Shown one piece after another: positions 23,109 through 31,180 of a stretch of 64,000 bases of DNA. The notes below the pieces were generated by a model. That model had not been told where the DNA came from. It searched no databases and saw nothing but the letters and a program-made list of their open reading frames with translations. The position numbers and the translations under genes are program-made. How positions within the stretch are numbered: the first letter of the stretch is position 1; each line of letters opens with the position of its first letter. Source of the DNA: Lelliottia nimipressuralis (GTDB taxonomy: Bacteria; Pseudomonadota; Gammaproteobacteria; Enterobacterales; Enterobacteriaceae); NCBI RefSeq assembly GCF_004115925.1, contig NZ_SDDX01000015.1:1-64000 (forward strand). Direction: 5' to 3'.

Positions 23109-23273
23109 GGCTGTACCTCAACTTCACATATAAAAATTAAAATTTTCGTGCAAATCCACAACAAGCCATGACAACGTTCAAAATATTTTGTCATCGCTAC
23201 CCAGTATCGGGTATTCTGTGCCAGCCTGATTGGGCCTTAGACGAGAATCGTTAACTCGTCAAATTATCGCATA

Positions 23274-23310
23274 TTATGCCATTGTCTGAAAATCGTTCAA
23301 AATGGCATAA
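23274..23310. repeat. Inverted repeat 1 upstream of ackA
   Basis: TTATGCCATT (23274-23283) and AATGGCATAA (23301-23310) form a perfect 10-base inverted repeat with a 17-base spacer. The core half-site ATGCCA/TGGCAT recurs in the second repeat 19 bases further on. It could be an operator or an mRNA leader stem; the role is unknown. Confidence 0.7.
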
Positions 23311-23328
23311 AATCATATGGATTTCTTT

Positions 23329-23359
23329 CATCATGCCAGAAAGTTCGTTTGGCATGATG
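23329..23359. repeat. Inverted repeat 2 upstream of ackA
   Basis: CATCATGCCA (23329-23338) and TGGCATGATG (23350-23359) form a perfect 10-base inverted repeat with an 11-base spacer, 87 bases before the ackA start. It shares the ATGCCA/TGGCAT core with repeat 1. If it lies in the transcript it would form a stable leader hairpin. Confidence 0.7.
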
Positions 23360-23445
23360 TTAATCATAAATGTCTGGGTCATCTTGCGCTACGCTACGAG
23401 ACTCACTGACGTTTTTTTAGCCACGTATCAATAATAGGTACTTCC

Positions 23446-24648
23446 ATGTCGAGTAAGTTAGTACTGGTTCTGAACTGCGGTAGCTCCTCACTGAAATTCG
23501 CCATCATCGATGCGCTCAACGGTGAAGAGTACCTCTCTGGTTTGGCCGAATGTTTCCATCTTCCTGAAGCACGTCTGAAATGGAAAATGGACGGCAGCAA
23601 ACAAGAAGCGGCTTTAGGTGCAGGCGCCGCTCACAGTGAAGCGCTGAACTTTATCGTTAACACTATTCTGGCACAAAAACCAGAACTGTCTGCTCAGCTG
23701 ACTGCGATCGGCCACCGTGTTGTTCACGGCGGCGAGAAGTACACCGGCTCTGTAGTGATCGACGATTCCGTTATTCAGGGTATCAAAGACGCAGCCTCTT
23801 TTGCACCGCTGCACAACCCTGCACACCTGATCGGCATCGCGGAAGCGCTGAAATCCTTCCCGAATCTGAAAGACAAAAACGTCGCTGTCTTCGACACCGC
23901 GTTCCATCAGACCATGCCAGAAGAGTCTTACCTCTATGCCCTGCCGTACAGCCTGTACAAAGAGCACGGCGTTCGTCGTTACGGCGCACACGGCACCAGC
24001 CACTTCTATGTTACTCAGGAAGCGGCCAAGATTCTGAACAAACCTGTTGAAGAGCTGAACATCATCACTTGCCACCTGGGCAACGGTGGTTCTGTTTCTG
24101 CTATCCGCAACGGCGAGTGTGTTGATACTTCTATGGGTCTGACCCCGCTGGAAGGTCTGGTGATGGGTACACGTTCCGGTGACATCGACCCGGCGATCAT
24201 CTTCCACCTGCACGACACCCTGGGCATGAGCGTTGATGCAATCAACAAAATGCTGACCAAAGAGTCTGGCCTGCTGGGTCTGACCGAAGTCACCAGCGAC
24301 TGCCGTTACGTTGAAGACAACTACACCACCAAAGCTGACGCTAAACGTGCAATGGACGTTTACTGCCACCGTCTGGCGAAATACATCGGTTCTTACACTG
24401 CACTGATGGATGGTCGTCTGGATGCGGTTATCTTCACCGGTGGTATCGGTGAGAACGCGGCAATGGTTCGTGAACTGTCCCTGGGCAAACTGGGCGTTCT
24501 GGGCTTCGATGTTGATCACGAACGTAACCTGGCTGCCCGTTTCGGCAAGTCTGGCTTCATCAACAAAGAAGGCACCCGCCCGGCTCTGGTTATCCCAACC
24601 AACGAAGAGCTGGTCATCGCGCAAGACGCGAACCGTCTGACTGCCTGA
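23446..24648 (+). CDS. ackA: Acetate kinase
   Basis: Acetate kinase interconverts acetyl phosphate plus ADP and acetate plus ATP, the energy-yielding step of acetate overflow and the reverse in acetate uptake. The 400-residue protein has the ASKHA-fold motifs [10 protein letters not shown] near the N-terminus, [14 protein letters not shown] around residue 90, [10 protein letters not shown] around 148, RYGAHGTSH around 178 and [12 protein letters not shown] around 328. It is followed by pta after 76 bases with a strong intergenic hairpin. It is cytoplasmic and complete. Confidence 0.99.
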   Translation: MSSKLVLVLNCGSSSLKFAIIDALNGEEYLSGLAECFHLPEARLKWKMDGSKQEAALGAGAAHSEALNFIVNTILAQKPELSAQLTAIGHRVVHGGEKYTGSVVIDDSVIQGIKDAASFAPLHNPAHLIGIAEALKSFPNLKDKNVAVFDTAFHQTMPEESYLYALPYSLYKEHGVRRYGAHGTSHFYVTQEAAKILNKPVEELNIITCHLGNGGSVSAIRNGECVDTSMGLTPLEGLVMGTRSGDIDPAIIFHLHDTLGMSVDAINKMLTKESGLLGLTEVTSDCRYVEDNYTTKADAKRAMDVYCHRLAKYIGSYTALMDGRLDAVIFTGGIGENAAMVRELSLGKLGVLGFDVDHERNLAARFGKSGFINKEGTRPALVIPTNEELVIAQDANRLTA

Positions 24649-24653
24649 TTCCA

Positions 24654-24676
24654 CACCGCCAGCAATGCTGGCGGTG
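24654..24676 (+). terminator. Hairpin between ackA and pta
   Basis: CACCGCCAGC (24654-24663) pairs perfectly with GCTGGCGGTG (24667-24676) around a three-base loop, followed by CTGTTTTGT. It is terminator-like with a modest T-run. As pta is usually co-transcribed with ackA, it probably acts as an attenuator or as a 3'-end stabiliser for ackA RNA. Confidence 0.65.
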
Positions 24677-24724
24677 CTGTTTTGTACCCCGCCCACTGCG
24701 GCGGTAACCAAAAGAGGATAAACC

Positions 24725-26869
24725 GTGTCCCGTACTATTATGCTGATCCCTACCGGAACCAGCGTCGGCCTGACCAGCGTCAGCCTTGGCGTTATCCGTG
24801 CTATGGAACGCAAAGGCGTTCGCCTGAGCGTCTTTAAGCCTATCGCCCAGCCTCGTGCCGGTGGCGATGCGCCAGACCAGACCACCGCCATCGTGCGTGC
24901 GAATTCCGGTCTGCCAGCGGCTGAACCGCTGAAAATGAGCCACGTTGAGTCTCTGCTCTCCAGCAATCAGTCCGATGTGCTGATGGAAGAGATCATCGCT
25001 AACTACCACGCGAACGCGAAGGACGCGGAAGTGGTTCTGGTTGAAGGTCTGGTTCCGACGCGCAAACATCAGTTTGCTCAGTCTCTGAACTACGAAATCG
25101 CCAAAACCCTGAACGCTGAAATCGTGTTCGTGATGTCCCAGGGTACCGATACCCCGGAACAGCTGAACGAGCGCATTGAGCTGACTCGCAGCAGCTTCGG
25201 CGGCGCGAAAAACAGCAACATCACCGGCGTTATCGTTAACAAACTGAACGCACCGGTTGATGAACAAGGCCGTACTCGCCCTGACCTGTCTGAAATTTTC
25301 GACGACTCTTCCAAAGCGAAGATCGTGAAAGTGGACCCTGCTCAGCTGAGCGCAAGCAGCCCGCTGCCAGTGCTGGGCGCGGTGCCGTGGAGCTTCGATC
25401 TGATCGCTACCCGTGCGATCGACATGGCGCGTCACCTGAATGCGACCGTGGTTAACGAAGGCGACATCAATACCCGCCGCGTGAAATCTGTGACCTTCTG
25501 CGCGCGCAGCATTCCGCACATGCTGGAACATTTCCGTGCAGGTTCCCTGCTGGTGACCTCCGCTGACCGTCCTGACGTGCTGGTTGCCGCCTGTCTGGCT
25601 GCGATGAACGGCGTTGAGATCGGTGCGATCCTGCTGACCGGCGCATACGAAATGGACCCTCGCGTTAGCAAGCTGTGCGAACGTGCGTTCGCCACCGGCC
25701 TGCCAGTGTTCATGGTGAACACCAACACCTGGCAGACCTCTCTGAGCCTGCAGAGCTTCAACCTGGAAGTCCCGGTTGATGACCATGAGCGTATCGAGAA
25801 AGTTCAGGAATACGTTGCAAGCTACATTAACGCTGATTGGGTTGAGTCTCTGACCGCGACCTCCGAGCGTAGCCGTCGTCTGTCTCCACCAGCATTCCGC
25901 TACCAGTTGACCGAGCTGGCGCGTAAAGCCGGTAAACGCGTTGTTCTGCCAGAAGGCGACGAACCGCGTACCGTTAAAGCGGCTGCTATCTGTGCAGAGC
26001 GCGGTATTGCGACCTGCGTGCTGCTGGGTAACCCAGATGAAATCACCCGCGTTGCAGCGTCTCAGGGCGTTGAGCTGGGTTCAGGTATTGAAATCGTCGA
26101 TCCAGAAGTGGTTCGCGAGAGCTACGTTGCCCGTCTGGTTGAGCTGCGTAAGAGCAAAGGCATGACCGAAGCCGTTGCGCGCGAACAGCTGGAAGACAAC
26201 GTGGTACTGGGTACCCTGATGCTGGAGCAGGACGAAGTTGACGGTCTGGTTTCCGGTGCAGTTCACACCACCGCGAACACCATTCGTCCACCGCTGCAGC
26301 TGATCAAAACGGCACCAGGTAGCTCGCTGGTCTCTTCTGTGTTCTTCATGCTGCTGCCTGAACAGGTTTATGTTTACGGTGACTGTGCGATTAACCCAGA
26401 CCCAACTGCAGAACAGCTGGCTGAGATTGCTATCCAGTCTGCGGACTCCGCAATTGCCTTCGGTATCGAACCGCGCGTTGCGATGCTCTCCTACTCCACC
26501 GGCACCTCTGGTGCAGGTAGCGACGTAGAGAAAGTGCGTGAAGCGACGCGTCTGGCGCAGGAAAAACGTCCTGACCTGATGATCGATGGCCCGCTGCAGT
26601 ACGACGCCGCCGTGATGGCTGACGTTGCGAAATCCAAAGCACCGAACTCTCCGGTTGCAGGTCGCGCGACCGTGTTCATCTTCCCGGATCTGAACACCGG
26701 TAACACCACCTACAAAGCGGTACAGCGTTCTGCCGACCTGATCTCCATCGGGCCGATGCTGCAAGGTATGCGCAAGCCGGTGAACGACCTGTCCCGTGGC
26801 GCGCTGGTTGACGATATCGTCTACACCATCGCTCTGACCGCGATTCAGTCTTCACAGCAACAGCAGTAA
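24725..26869 (+). CDS. pta: Phosphate acetyltransferase
   Basis: Phosphotransacetylase converts acetyl-CoA plus phosphate to acetyl phosphate and CoA, linked with AckA. The 714-residue protein is the long enterobacterial form. It has an N-terminal BioD-like P-loop domain ([15 protein letters not shown]), a central DRTGG domain, and a C-terminal catalytic domain from about residue 390 ([15 protein letters not shown], then [10 protein letters not shown] and GPLQYDAA). The start is a GTG codon with AGAGG upstream, as in E. coli. A REP palindrome and a strong terminator follow. Confidence 0.99.
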   Translation: MSRTIMLIPTGTSVGLTSVSLGVIRAMERKGVRLSVFKPIAQPRAGGDAPDQTTAIVRANSGLPAAEPLKMSHVESLLSSNQSDVLMEEIIANYHANAKDAEVVLVEGLVPTRKHQFAQSLNYEIAKTLNAEIVFVMSQGTDTPEQLNERIELTRSSFGGAKNSNITGVIVNKLNAPVDEQGRTRPDLSEIFDDSSKAKIVKVDPAQLSASSPLPVLGAVPWSFDLIATRAIDMARHLNATVVNEGDINTRRVKSVTFCARSIPHMLEHFRAGSLLVTSADRPDVLVAACLAAMNGVEIGAILLTGAYEMDPRVSKLCERAFATGLPVFMVNTNTWQTSLSLQSFNLEVPVDDHERIEKVQEYVASYINADWVESLTATSERSRRLSPPAFRYQLTELARKAGKRVVLPEGDEPRTVKAAAICAERGIATCVLLGNPDEITRVAASQGVELGSGIEIVDPEVVRESYVARLVELRKSKGMTEAVAREQLEDNVVLGTLMLEQDEVDGLVSGAVHTTANTIRPPLQLIKTAPGSSLVSSVFFMLLPEQVYVYGDCAINPDPTAEQLAEIAIQSADSAIAFGIEPRVAMLSYSTGTSGAGSDVEKVREATRLAQEKRPDLMIDGPLQYDAAVMADVAKSKAPNSPVAGRATVFIFPDLNTGNTTYKAVQRSADLISIGPMLQGMRKPVNDLSRGALVDDIVYTIALTAIQSSQQQQ

Positions 26870-26888
26870 TGTTCTGAAAGTTCTGTAA

Positions 26889-26915
26889 GCCCGGTAAGCG
26901 TTTGCACCACCGGGC
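26889..26915. repeat. REP-like palindrome after pta
   Basis: GCCCGGT (26889-26895) and ACCGGGC (26909-26915) flank AAGCGTTTGCACC. This is the same unit seen after mnmC and before hisP. It lies between the pta stop and its terminator. Confidence 0.65.
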
Positions 26916-26920
26916 AACAA

Positions 26921-26947
26921 AAAGGCGACCCTCTGGTCGCCTTTTTT
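26921..26947 (+). terminator. pta terminator
   Basis: AAAGGCGACC (26921-26930) and GGTCGCCTTT (26935-26944) form a perfect 10-base stem with loop CTCT, followed by a T-run. On the other strand the A-run before the stem is short, but it may also stop transcripts of the convergent transketolase operon, whose last stop codon is only three bases away. Confidence 0.9.
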
Positions 26948-26949
26948 AA

Positions 26950-27903
26950 TTACAGCAGCTCTCGCGCCGCCGAGACAATATCGTGTGCCGTCAGGCCATA
27001 CTCTTTCTGCAGGAAGTCCTGCGTGCCCACCTGACCATACCGCTCTTTCACGCCGACACGACGCATCGGGACCGGACAGGTTTCCACCAGCACTTCCGCC
27101 ACCGCAGACCCCAGCCCGTTGTGAATACTGTGGTTTTCACAGGTCACAATCCGCCCGGTTTTCTCGGCGTAGTTTTTCACCAGCATCCGGTCGATAGGTT
27201 TCAGGGTAAACATGTCGATTACCGCCGCGCTGACTCCCTCCTGCTCGAGCTGACGGGCCGCTTCCAGCGCTTCCGCCACCATGATGCCGTTTGCAATCAG
27301 CGTGATATCGCTCCCCTCACGCAAAACGTTTCCTTTGCCAATGGTAAAGGTTGAACCCGGCGCATAGACGCTTGGCGCCTGCTTACGAATCGTACGCACC
27401 CAGTAGAAACCCTCGAGATCGATAAGCTGGCGCAGTACATCTTCGAACATCACCGCATCGGTCACTTCCAGCACTACCGAATGCGCCAGGCCGCGCACGA
27501 TCCCCATATCCTCAAACGACATATGGGTGCCGCCGTTGTGACAGGCCGTGACACCCGCATCCGAGGCAATGACCTTGACGTTATTGCGCTGATAATCCAG
27601 CGACATAAACAGCTGGTCAAAGCAGCGGCGGCTGGCAAAGGCCGTAAACGTATGCACAAACGGTTTGCGCCCGGTGAGTGACAAGCCGGCGGCCGTACCG
27701 ATGACGTTGGCTTCCATAATGCCGCAGTTAATCACATGCTGCGGGTAATCACGCGCCACGCCATCCATTGCCATTGAGCTCATCAGATCGGCTTCGAGAG
27801 CGATAATCTCACTTCCGGCTTCAATCTGGTTTGCCACGAAACCGGCGTAGACTTTACGCATCTCGATGGCATCTTTTTGTCCTGCGGGTGCAACCTTAAT
27901 CAT
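26950..27903 (-). CDS. Split transketolase, C-terminal (pyrimidine/C-domain) subunit
   Basis: A 317-residue protein corresponding to the second half of transketolase, with the pyrimidine-binding domain followed by the C-terminal domain. The catalytic Glu64 that activates thiamine diphosphate is in GIMEANVIGTAAGLS (61-75), and the aromatic-rich FTAFASRRCFDQL follows at about 85-97. The partner N-terminal subunit is encoded just upstream with an eight-base overlap (ATGATTAA), implying coupled translation and a stoichiometric complex. I use the ATG at MIKVAPAG. It is the last gene of a five-gene operon with PTS genes. The substrate is unknown; apulose-4-phosphate-type split transketolases are the closest functional precedent I can name. 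Confidence 0.93.
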   Translation of the reverse strand: MIKVAPAGQKDAIEMRKVYAGFVANQIEAGSEIIALEADLMSSMAMDGVARDYPQHVINCGIMEANVIGTAAGLSLTGRKPFVHTFTAFASRRCFDQLFMSLDYQRNNVKVIASDAGVTACHNGGTHMSFEDMGIVRGLAHSVVLEVTDAVMFEDVLRQLIDLEGFYWVRTIRKQAPSVYAPGSTFTIGKGNVLREGSDITLIANGIMVAEALEAARQLEQEGVSAAVIDMFTLKPIDRMLVKNYAEKTGRIVTCENHSIHNGLGSAVAEVLVETCPVPMRRVGVKERYGQVGTQDFLQKEYGLTAHDIVSAARELL

Positions 27904-28726
27904 GTGCGGCCTCCAGTTGGCGAATCGTCTCATTCAGCGCGGCTTTGACGTCATCCGTCAGTCGCAGGTGGTGGGAGTTGCTTAGCTGCTCCAGATACGG
28001 CACGCCCTGCCCTTTGATGCTGTCGAGGATCACCACCAGCGGGCGGGCACCGGCGGCAGGCGGCAGTGAAACCGCCTCCAGCAGTCCGGCCACGTCGTCC
28101 CCCTTGACCGTCACCACGTCAAAGCCAAAGGCGCGGAACTTCCCTTCGAGATCGAACGCACAGATGATCTCATCCAGCTCGCCGTCGAGCTGCTGTTTGT
28201 TCCAGTCGACAAAGATGGTCAGATTGGTCAGCCGGTGATGGGCGATAAACTGGAAGGCTTCCCAGCACTGCCCCTCGTTTAGCTCGCCGTCACCGACGAT
28301 ACTGAACACCCGGTTAGGACGCCCCGCCAGCTTATGCGACAGGGCCATCCCGCCAGCGATTGAAATTCCCTGCCCCAGCGAACCGGTAGTGGCATCCACA
28401 CCGCGCGTTTTCAGGCGATCCGGGTGGCTCGGCAAACGCGTGCCGTTCTGGTTCAGCGTGCTCAGTTCTTCCACCGGGAAATAGCCTTTGATCGCCAGCG
28501 TGCTGTAAAGGGCCGGGCCAGCGTGCCCCTTGGAGAGCACGAAGTAATCGCGCTCTGGCCAGTCGGGATCGGCCGGGTCGATTTTCATCACCGCGCCGTA
28601 CAGCACCGCCAGCGTTTCCACCACCGACATACTGCCGCCGTAATGACCGAACCCCAGCTGCGTTAAAGATTTGAGCGTTTCCAGGCGGATCTCACGCGCC
28701 AGTCGGGTGACTTCTTTCACATTCAT
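27896..28726 (-). CDS. Split transketolase, N-terminal (TPP-binding) subunit
   Basis: A 276-residue protein corresponding to the first half of transketolase. The thiamine-diphosphate motif starts with GDGELNEG (145-152) and runs through WNKQQLDG (175-182). The conserved KGHAGPALY (66-74) and GSLGQGISIAGGMA (115-128) segments are intact. It overlaps the PTS IIC gene by four bases (ATGA) and the C-terminal subunit gene by eight. With that subunit it should transfer a two-carbon ketol unit from a ketose phosphate to an aldose phosphate. E. coli K-12 has yfcC at this position instead, so this is an alternative cassette; similar genes are known in Salmonella at the same place. Confidence 0.93.
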   Translation of the reverse strand: MNVKEVTRLAREIRLETLKSLTQLGFGHYGGSMSVVETLAVLYGAVMKIDPADPDWPERDYFVLSKGHAGPALYSTLAIKGYFPVEELSTLNQNGTRLPSHPDRLKTRGVDATTGSLGQGISIAGGMALSHKLAGRPNRVFSIVGDGELNEGQCWEAFQFIAHHRLTNLTIFVDWNKQQLDGELDEIICAFDLEGKFRAFGFDVVTVKGDDVAGLLEAVSLPPAAGARPLVVILDSIKGQGVPYLEQLSNSHHLRLTDDVKAALNETIRQLEAAHD

Positions 28727-30120
28727 GATTTAGCTCCGGTGTTTTCCTGCGCGTTACCGCCCGCAGAGTTGTTTTTAGCGAACACGTTGTAGGCCACCAG
28801 CGCGGCGAACAGCGCAACGACGAGACCGGTAATGGCGAACGGAGACAGGTAGCGCGCCAGATTGCCCAGCACGATGCCCACTGCGCCAAAATCGGCGTCT
28901 GAGAAAGTGGTGTTAGCGAAACCAATCGCCCCCAGCACCGGCAGCAACATCACTGGCAGGAAGGTAATCAGCAGGCCGTTAGCAAAGGCTCCAATCATCG
29001 CACCGCGACGCCCGCCCGTAGCGTTCCCGAACACTCCGGCAGTGGCCCCAGTGAAGAAGTGAGGAACCACACCCGGCAGGATCAGCACCCAGCTAAATTG
29101 CCCACACAGGAACAGACCAACCAGACCGCCGAGGAAGCTGAACAGGAAACCAATCAGCACGGCGTTAGGCGCATAGGGATAGACCACCGGGCAGTCGAGG
29201 GCCGGACGCGCGTTCGGGACCAGCTTTTCGGAAAAGCCGGTAAAGGCCGGGACAATCTCCGCCAGAATCAGACGCACACCCTGCAGGATGATGAACACCC
29301 CCGCCGCGAAGGTGATCGCCATGATAATTGCGTAAACCAGGTAGTTTTGACCGCCGCTGAAGGTCGCTTCGACATACTCACGTCCGGCGCTGACGGCCAT
29401 AATCAGGTAGATGATCATCATGGTCAGCGAGATAGAGATTGAGCTGTCGCGCAGGAAGCTGAGGTTCTTTGGCAGATTCATCTCTTCCGTTGAGCGCGAG
29501 CCTTTCCCGCATTTGCTGCCGATCCAGCCGGAAAGCACGTAGCCCAGCGTACCGAAGTGGCCAAATGCGATATCGTCATTACCGGTGATGCGCTTCATGT
29601 AGCGTTGCGCCAGCGCCGGGAAGAACGCCATGACCAGACCGAGAATCAGCGAGCCGGTAAAGACCAGGCCGATACCCTCAAACCCGGCGACGGTGAGGAT
29701 CACGCCGATCATGCAAGCCATGTAGAACGTGTGGTGCCCGGTCAGAAAGATGTACTTCAGTCGGGTAAAGCGAGCGACAATAATATTCGCTACCATCCCG
29801 AAGGCCATAATCAGCGCCGTAGATGCGCCATATTTTTCCAGCGCAATGGACACAATGGCTTCGTTATTCGGAATAATGCCCTGAATATTAAAGGCGTGTT
29901 CAAACATTCCCCCTAAGGGATTTAAGGAGCCGACCAGCACCGTAGCACCGCCGCCCAGAACAATAAAACCGAGAATGGTTTTAATGGTGCCTTTCACCAC
30001 ATCCGAAAACGGTTTTTTCTGGGCTACCAGTCCAATTAAGGCAATTAAGCCCACCAGCACTGAGGGTACTTTTAAAATATCAACAACGAAATTCAACGTT
30101 TCGAGTATAAACATATCCAC
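28723..30120 (-). CDS. PTS ascorbate-class (SgaT/UlaA-like) IIC permease
   Basis: A 465-residue integral membrane protein of the UlaA/SgaT IIC family, which imports and phosphorylates its substrate with a separate IIB and IIA. Conserved features include GTIKTILGFIVL near residue 43, FLTGHHTFYMACMIG near 135 and VPHFFTGATAGVFGNATGG near 355; about ten or more membrane helices are evident. UlaA itself transports L-ascorbate, but this protein is a divergent family member, and neighbours for ascorbate use (UlaD, UlaE, UlaF, UlaG) are absent. The start MDMFILETLN follows IIB by 21 bases. The substrate is unknown. Confidence 0.9.
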   Translation of the reverse strand: MDMFILETLNFVVDILKVPSVLVGLIALIGLVAQKKPFSDVVKGTIKTILGFIVLGGGATVLVGSLNPLGGMFEHAFNIQGIIPNNEAIVSIALEKYGASTALIMAFGMVANIIVARFTRLKYIFLTGHHTFYMACMIGVILTVAGFEGIGLVFTGSLILGLVMAFFPALAQRYMKRITGNDDIAFGHFGTLGYVLSGWIGSKCGKGSRSTEEMNLPKNLSFLRDSSISISLTMMIIYLIMAVSAGREYVEATFSGGQNYLVYAIIMAITFAAGVFIILQGVRLILAEIVPAFTGFSEKLVPNARPALDCPVVYPYAPNAVLIGFLFSFLGGLVGLFLCGQFSWVLILPGVVPHFFTGATAGVFGNATGGRRGAMIGAFANGLLITFLPVMLLPVLGAIGFANTTFSDADFGAVGIVLGNLARYLSPFAITGLVVALFAALVAYNVFAKNNSAGGNAQENTGAKS

Positions 30121-30141
30121 CTCACCGTTTACAGGGTGTTA

Positions 30142-30420
30142 TCAGGATGATTGTTTTGCGAACCAGGCGCTGAGTTGCGCTTCCAGTTCATTGATATCAA
30201 TAATGTTGTTGATGACCACCAGCTGGCTTTCCGGCACGCTCGCGCTGGCAGCGATATCTTTCGCCATCACGAACACGTCGGCAGCACCGGGGGTTGCCGA
30301 AGAGAGATCGGAGTGCTCAACCTCAGCCTGGATATTTAATTTTTTTAGCACTTTTTTGATATTCATTTCGACCATGAAACTACTGCCCAGGCCGGAGCCG
30401 CAAATCGCCATAATTTTCAT
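30142..30420 (-). CDS. PTS system IIB component (ascorbate class)
   Basis: A 92-residue cytoplasmic IIB protein. Phosphoryl transfer is expected at Cys7 in the loop CGSGLGSSFM, the hallmark of lactose/ascorbate-type IIB domains. A Rossmann-like alternation of strands and helices follows. It lies 79 bases after the IIA gene and 21 bases before IIC. It accepts phosphate from IIA and passes it to the incoming sugar at IIC. Confidence 0.92.
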   Translation of the reverse strand: MKIMAICGSGLGSSFMVEMNIKKVLKKLNIQAEVEHSDLSSATPGAADVFVMAKDIAASASVPESQLVVINNIIDINELEAQLSAWFAKQSS

Positions 30421-30499
30421 TGTTATGCCTTTTTTGAGTAGAGTGCGCCCGCATCACGCCTCAGCGTAATGAGTAAATTAATCGGAATGGGTAATAACG

Positions 30500-30943
30500 T
30501 CAGAAGCGTTCGATAATGGCTTTTATTTCCTCCCGCGTATTTACGTTATGCAGTTCGGCCAAATCATCGTCACTGGAAAATAACTCGGCCAGCGCGGAGA
30601 TCATTTCGATATGGCTGTGTTTATCGGGTGCAGCCAGCATGATAATAATATCTACCGGATCGAACTCTCCGGCACCGAATGCAACTCCCTGCTTAAGTTT
30701 TAATAATGAGAGGCCAAGCCCTTTCGCCCCTTCTTCTGGCCGCGCATGCGGCATGGCCAGCCCTGGTGCCAGCACGTAATACGGTCCTAACTTATGATGC
30801 TGTTCGACAATCGCCGTCACATACTCCGGGGAGATCACGTTCATCTCCAGCAGCGGTCTGGCGCAAAGCTCCAGCGCCTGCGGCCAGTTTTCAACGCTCT
30901 CTTCCAGGGTGATGGTTGCATCATGTATCCATTTTTTGAGCAT
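30500..30943 (-). CDS. PTS system IIA component (mannitol/fructose-like)
   Basis: A 147-residue IIA protein of the PTS_EIIA_2 (fructose/mannitol/ascorbate) type. The active-site histidine is His66 in GLAMPHARPEEG. I use the ATG at MLKKWIHDAT, which has GGAGG six to ten bases upstream; a longer frame begins 18 codons earlier without support. It is the first gene of the operon and lies just downstream of a CRP-like site and LacI-type operators. It takes phosphate from HPr and feeds IIB. Confidence 0.92.
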   Translation of the reverse strand: MLKKWIHDATITLEESVENWPQALELCARPLLEMNVISPEYVTAIVEQHHKLGPYYVLAPGLAMPHARPEEGAKGLGLSLLKLKQGVAFGAGEFDPVDIIIMLAAPDKHSHIEMISALAELFSSDDDLAELHNVNTREEIKAIIERF

Positions 30944-30972
30944 GTTTTCCTCCCGGCCTGATATCAACAATG

Positions 30973-31069
30973 AGCAAACTTTATGCAAGGCTATCACGGA
31001 TAGCTGCGATCAAGATCACAAAGATAGCGCTACCAATTTCTAACATTCAAAATTGTGATAGCGCTATCA
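30973..31069 (-). promoter_or_regulatory. Control region of the PTS-transketolase operon
   Basis: Three elements are visible. A perfect palindrome TGATAGCGCTATCA is at 31056-31069 and a one-mismatch copy, GATAGCGCTACC, at 31023-31034, 34 bases apart centre to centre. An outward-facing pair, GCTATC and GATAGC, is at 30990-31004. A CRP-like site, TGCGA-N6-TCACA, is at 31005-31020. A CATAAA hexamer on the minus strand at 30980-30985 is a possible -10; the CRP-like site would then be centred near -40, a class II position. The half-site TGATAGC is probably that of the divergent LacI-type regulator. Confidence 0.75.
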
Positions 31070-31180
31070 AATTACAAACCGCACCTTAAATCACAGTAAA
31101 AAAAGGGAGTTAAGGCGTATACTGATTTTTACGTGAAGTGAAGGAAGATAACAAAACGCGACTGGTCACCAGGAATTTGT

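Larger units (their letters stand above)
23109..23445. promoter_or_regulatory. Divergent yfbV-ackA control region
   Basis: 337 bases without a gene between divergent yfbV and ackA. It must hold the ackA-pta promoters and the yfbV promoter. Its most visible structure is a pair of perfect 10-base inverted repeats at 23274-23310 and 23329-23359. The ackA start is preceded by AGG at a distance of about 10 bases. No ORF of note is present. Confidence 0.7.

Noticed and set aside
23614-24966. Minus-strand frame opposite ackA
   Set aside because: Shadow of ackA, spanning the ackA-pta junction without its own signals.
26889-26915. REP-type palindromes considered as a CRISPR-like or mobile array
   Set aside because: Units are scattered singly or in pairs across the window, with no regular spacers and no nearby cas or transposase genes.
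28723-30120. IIC considered as the ascorbate transporter ulaA
   Set aside because: Sequence is clearly divergent from UlaA and none of the ascorbate catabolic genes is present nearby.
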